64,000 nucleotides of DNA from Pocillopora verrucosa (Eukaryota > Cnidaria > Anthozoa > Scleractinia > Pocilloporidae). Location: the NCBI RefSeq assembly GCF_036669915.1, contig NC_089322.1, forward strand, positions 19,601,617 to 19,665,616. Direction: 5' to 3'. The stretch's first letter is position 1. Every line of letters begins with the position of its first letter. The notes beneath the pieces are model-generated. The model ran no database searches, was not told the origin of the DNA, and saw only the letters and a list, made by a program, of their open reading frames with translations. The position numbers were made by a program, and so were the translations under genes. This document shows, piece after piece, positions 60,536 to 64,000 of the stretch.

Positions 60536-63500
60536 ATGCTGTATTTGGAGGACTATGTTGAGTGTAAGGTTTTTTAAGCTTATTTTTGTGGTAATATCTT
60601 GGCCGTAAATGACTGCTGTGAGTCTTTTTATCCCATAAAAACGCGTTTAAAGTCAATCAAGCCTTCGATCGTTTGTAGCGTTGCTTTTTTTTTATTTAAT
60701 GTCGAAATCTTTACGAACCAAGTAGCTGGTTTGATTCTAAAAGTGAAATTTTATCCAAGATGCGTGGCTTAAGCAAAAATCTCTGCTAAATTATGTGATC
60801 GTCATCGTAACACGATTGTGTTTAAATCTGTAAACAATGAATAATCACGGACATGCGCAGTAGCTTATCAATAAGCAGTACATCGTGGAACGCATATAGG
60901 GCTCTAAGGTGTAATCATGACTGCTTTTTATAAATTTAAGACGAGTGAAAAAAAATTTTCATCATTTTCTGTGGAAAAAGTGTTTTATAATTTTCCCCAA
61001 TTCTGCTTTCAAAAAATATGTGCACCAATAGTCCCCCCAGCACTGACTTACATGTTACAATTTTTGAGTGATCATTTACTTTTCCAGTCTTGAGGAATTC
61101 TTTGTTATCATGCTCCTGCATGCGAAGGGCATGGTGAACATGGCCTCAGAAGTTCCTGTATGGCAGCAATTTTTGTCTTTTATACAATATGGTTGCTACA
61201 GTAAAATTTTATAATTTAACTGTGAACCCTTTAACTCCCTTGAGTGACCAAGAGAGAATTTCTCCTTACAATATCAATAAAATATCAACCAGATAAGTGA
61301 TGAGAATAAAGAAAAACATCAATTTGGGGATAATTAGTTGATCCAATACTAAATTCTCTGAACTAACATTATAGGAATTGTATGGTTGACAGTGACGAGA
61401 ATTACAAATTTGATCTGGGAGTTAAAGGGGTAATTGTTTCCACTTACAACAAACCTACACCAATTATTATTGATATCATTGGTTTTCAAAAAACATTATT
61501 ATAAAGAGAGATTTTATCTGTATTGTTTTGACCATGGGTTAAGAAAAAAAGTCTGAGTTCCCTTGGAGGAATTGAAGCCTGGACCCTTCAGACCCTTTGT
61601 GCTGCAGTGCATCAGAGCAAGAAACGGAGAGGTCTTAGGTCAGATTCCTTATAGGGCACTCAGATGTTTCCTCTTACCTTAACAGTAACTAACTATAAAA
61701 AAATCTCTTTTCTCTGCCTTCATGCTGAAAATTTACCATTTATCTTATTCCAATTTTTTACACACTGTTACGCTGTTATCTAAGGTATGAGATTATCCTA
61801 GTGTACTGTAAATGACCTTGTGATGGTTGTCACCATCTGTTGTTATTGCATTTCCATGAAGTTAACATAAAATGTTTGTTAATTTTTAAAGTGATTGAGC
61901 AGCTGCCAGTTGAGCTGCGAGACAGATTCACAGACATGAGGGAAATGGATCTACAGGTTCAGAGTGAGTCATGGCTTGGGAAGCACTTTTACATTATTAA
62001 ACTTTTTAACGTACTCAAATAATGTTTTTATGTTACACTTTAATTGCTTTATTAACTAGATGCTCCACTAGGTTTTTTTGGGAAGTTTCATTTAGTGTTA
62101 AAATTGATCCATGATTGTATTGGTTTCACATGTTTTTCTTGCTGATTGGTTCTGATAACTCTTACCATCCTTACAATTAGAAGCTTTATCTTAAATAATC
62201 ACATTGTCTTGGCTTGGATTTTCTTGAGCATTAAGTGGGTTACTTGTTTTAACTTTCTGCTCCCTGTAACCTTGGTTCTGACTAGGCATTGTAAATTATA
62301 TTGGTTTTTTGTTTGACAAAACTTAATCAGTGTGCTCTAATTTAAGTAATGTATTGAGGTTTCAAGCATTAGCCCTTTTTTTTTGCTTTGACGAAGGGCT
62401 AATGCTTGAAATGTCAGCTTTAAAACTCTATGGTGGCCAATTTATGTTATCAACTGGTTGATGATACTAAATTACCCTGTTATACTCTCCTTCTGATGCA
62501 ACATTTCAGTTTCTTTAGAAACTTACCCCTTTTAAATTACAGGTATTGCTTGATTTGATTAATGCAGACCTGACTGATGTGGCATAATCTCCAACACCTT
62601 CCCATGCACAATTGAATAGTCACTCTCATTGTCACCAATTGATTTTTTAACATTTTTTTCTAATTACAGACAGAATAGATGACATGGACATCAGAGTGAA
62701 GCAGTTTTTCATGAACTGCCGAAAAGCAAAGCCAGAATGGAAAGAACAACAGTACAAACAAATCAGAGATGTAGGTCACAATCATTAATAAAGACTTATT
62801 TGTGTGCCAAAAAAATTTCAATTTTTTTGTACTTGGAATAGTTTTTCAATGTTTGCAAAGTATGGAACTGGAGACACACAACAGGAAATGTGTTAAGTGG
62901 CTTCTAAGAGAAACTCAACCTATATTTCAGAGTTAAGAGTTGATGTTTCCAAGTTTTGATTTAAGGATTTAAATCCTTATGTTTGTTTTCACTTTTAGAT
63001 GAATGATTAGGTGATGCCTGGGGTCAGCTGGAAATGAAATCACATTTTATCTCTGATCTGTAGAATTTCCATGTCATTGAAAGGCACAGTCAAATAGTGA
63101 TAGTTCCCCTTCTTGGGGTTTCTTGGGAGTTTTTCTTTAAACTTATCTTTGTTTGTTTGTTTGTTTTTTCTTTATTTAAGGAGTATCAGAAGGCTGTTGA
63201 GGATGCTGAAGAAAAAGTTAGCATAGCAACACAGACTTATGATCTGGTATGGTAACACAGCTAGATTATTATACTAATTCAATTATTTTCATTGCATAAT
63301 TTTTGTTGCTGCTGCTGTTGTTGTTACTGTAGTTTCTTAGAATGGGCATATAGATATTACATTGTAATTTTCATTAGCATGCATACAGTGCTGTGTGTAA
63401 ACAAGCATCAAGTTTAACCTGTGGCTTCCTTTTTTATATTTGCTAAGGTGGACAGACACTTAAGAAAATTAGATCAAGAGCTGTCCAAGTTCAAAATGGA

Positions 63501-63796
63501 ATTAGAAGCAGATAATGCCGGTATTACAGAGGTTTTAGAGCAAAGTAAGTAAAGTTCAGTCCAGTGTAAGGGAACATAAATTTGTTATTTTGAAACAGAG
63601 GGGTTTTCAGTATCTAAGTGGAAACATTAGTTAATTAATACTCTGTAGAGGTACATGTAGCCAGCAATGTACATGTAGCCTAATTTTGGATACATTTTTT
63701 TTTCTATAGGATCTCTGAGACTAGATGAACCTATTAATCCACCCTCTCCTGCAAGGAGTAACCACATACATGGATCATTGCAATTAACTGGGCATA
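60536..63796 (+). CDS. ING3: Inhibitor of growth protein 3, N-terminal half, 3' partial
   Basis: Six exons: 60536-60563, 61892-61963, 62670-62770, 63181-63246, 63448-63544 and 63710-63796, the last ending in a donor with phase 1 and continuing beyond the window. The product starts 'MLYLEDYVELIEQLPVELRD' and continues 'RFTDMREMDLQVQNRIDDMD', 'FFMNCRKAKPEWKEQQYKQI', 'YQKAVEDAEEKVSIATQTYD', 'LVDRHLRKLDQELSKFKMEL', 'EADNAGITEVLEQRSLRLDE'. This is the ING N-terminal coiled-coil domain of ING3; human reads MLYLEDYLEMIEQLP and LVDRHLRKLDQEL. The PHD finger that reads H3K4me3 should lie right of the window. ING3 is a subunit of the NuA4/TIP60 histone acetyltransferase complex. The first exon holds only nine codons and is followed by a 1.3-kb intron. 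Confidence 0.95.
61224..61433. repeat. 'CCCTTTAACTCCC' interspersed repeat, full copy
   Basis: It begins 'ccctttaactcccttgagtg' and ends 'gatctgggagttaaaggggt', with 'gagagaatttctccttacaa', 'tatcaaccagataagtgatg', 'gttgatccaatactaaattc' between. It is the best-preserved unit for defining ends. In ING3 intron 1. Confidence 0.85.
61545..61680. repeat. SINE-like fragment, rearranged
   Basis: 'gtctgagttcccttggagga', 'cagaccctttgtgctgca' and 'ggtcttaggtcagattcctt' are fragments in mixed order of the tRNA-derived SINE. Too degraded to delimit. Confidence 0.45.
62357..62532. repeat. Foldback element, copy E
   Basis: 'ggtttcaagcattagccctt', a T-run, 'tgacgaagggctaatgcttg', 'aaatgtcagctttaaaactc', 'tggtggccaatttatgttat', 'aaattaccctgttatactct', then 'gtttctttagaaacttaccc'. 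One full arm plus the centre of the other. In ING3 intron 2. Confidence 0.85.
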
Positions 63797-64000
63797 GTAA
63801 GTTTATCAAATGAACCATACAACTCTGTATATGCAATCCCATAGAAAACTTAAATGAAAGCTGAGGTGCAGAGAGCTGGACCAGCCAACATGAGTTGGAA
63901 TTTGTCAGACAAACTGTGATGGACCAGAGTCCTATCCCAGAGAAGTAGCTCCATACACATGGTTGCCTCATGCAACAGAAACAGGGGTTAGTTATGAACA

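Overview
The window is nuclear DNA from an intron-rich animal. Best guess: a cnidarian, probably a stony coral. Reasons: compact genes with short phase-matched introns, proteins clearly orthologous to vertebrate ones, AT-rich intergenic DNA, and dense families of short interspersed repeats of a kind I associate with coral assemblies. The species call is inference; a search of the protein set would settle it. There is one 100-base assembly gap (14118-14217).

Layout, left to right. (1) 652-1515 (+): last three coding exons of CDK20, running in from the left. (2) 5615-6093: a MITE-like element. (3) 6741-8044 (+): a two-exon homeobox gene with an EH1 repressor motif, NK3-like at best. (4) 8749-9008: a 7-bp minisatellite. 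(5) about 9490-12330: a decayed THAP/DDE_Tnp_4 plus SWIM DNA transposon of the ISL2EU type with two convergent ORFs. (6) 12331-20300: gene-poor, repeat-rich DNA with the gap. (7) 20316-22934 (-): MANF, four coding exons. (8) 25047-31978 (+): an unrecognised coiled-coil protein, at least eight exons. (9) 33386-36063 (+): MED20, five exons. (10) 37182-40246 (-): an unrecognised single-pass membrane protein, three exons. (11) 41080-52945 (-): DNM1L/Drp1, complete in 23 coding exons, 744 aa. (12) 53990-60302 (-): AMT, glycine-cleavage T protein, eight exons, 418 aa. (13) 60536-63796 (+): ING3 5' half, running out on the right.

Exon junctions were set by hand from GT/AG signals, reading phase and remembered family alignments; nearly all close exactly in phase. 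The genes do not form a pathway. Two arrangements are informative: AMT and ING3 are divergent with only 233 bp between start codons (shared promoter likely), and MED20 and the membrane-protein gene are convergent. Introns and intergenic DNA hold at least six repeat families: a long-inverted-repeat foldback element, a 'CCCTTTAACTCCC' family, two tRNA-derived SINE types, a 'GTTGTTCAAA' foldback element and several two-copy repeats.
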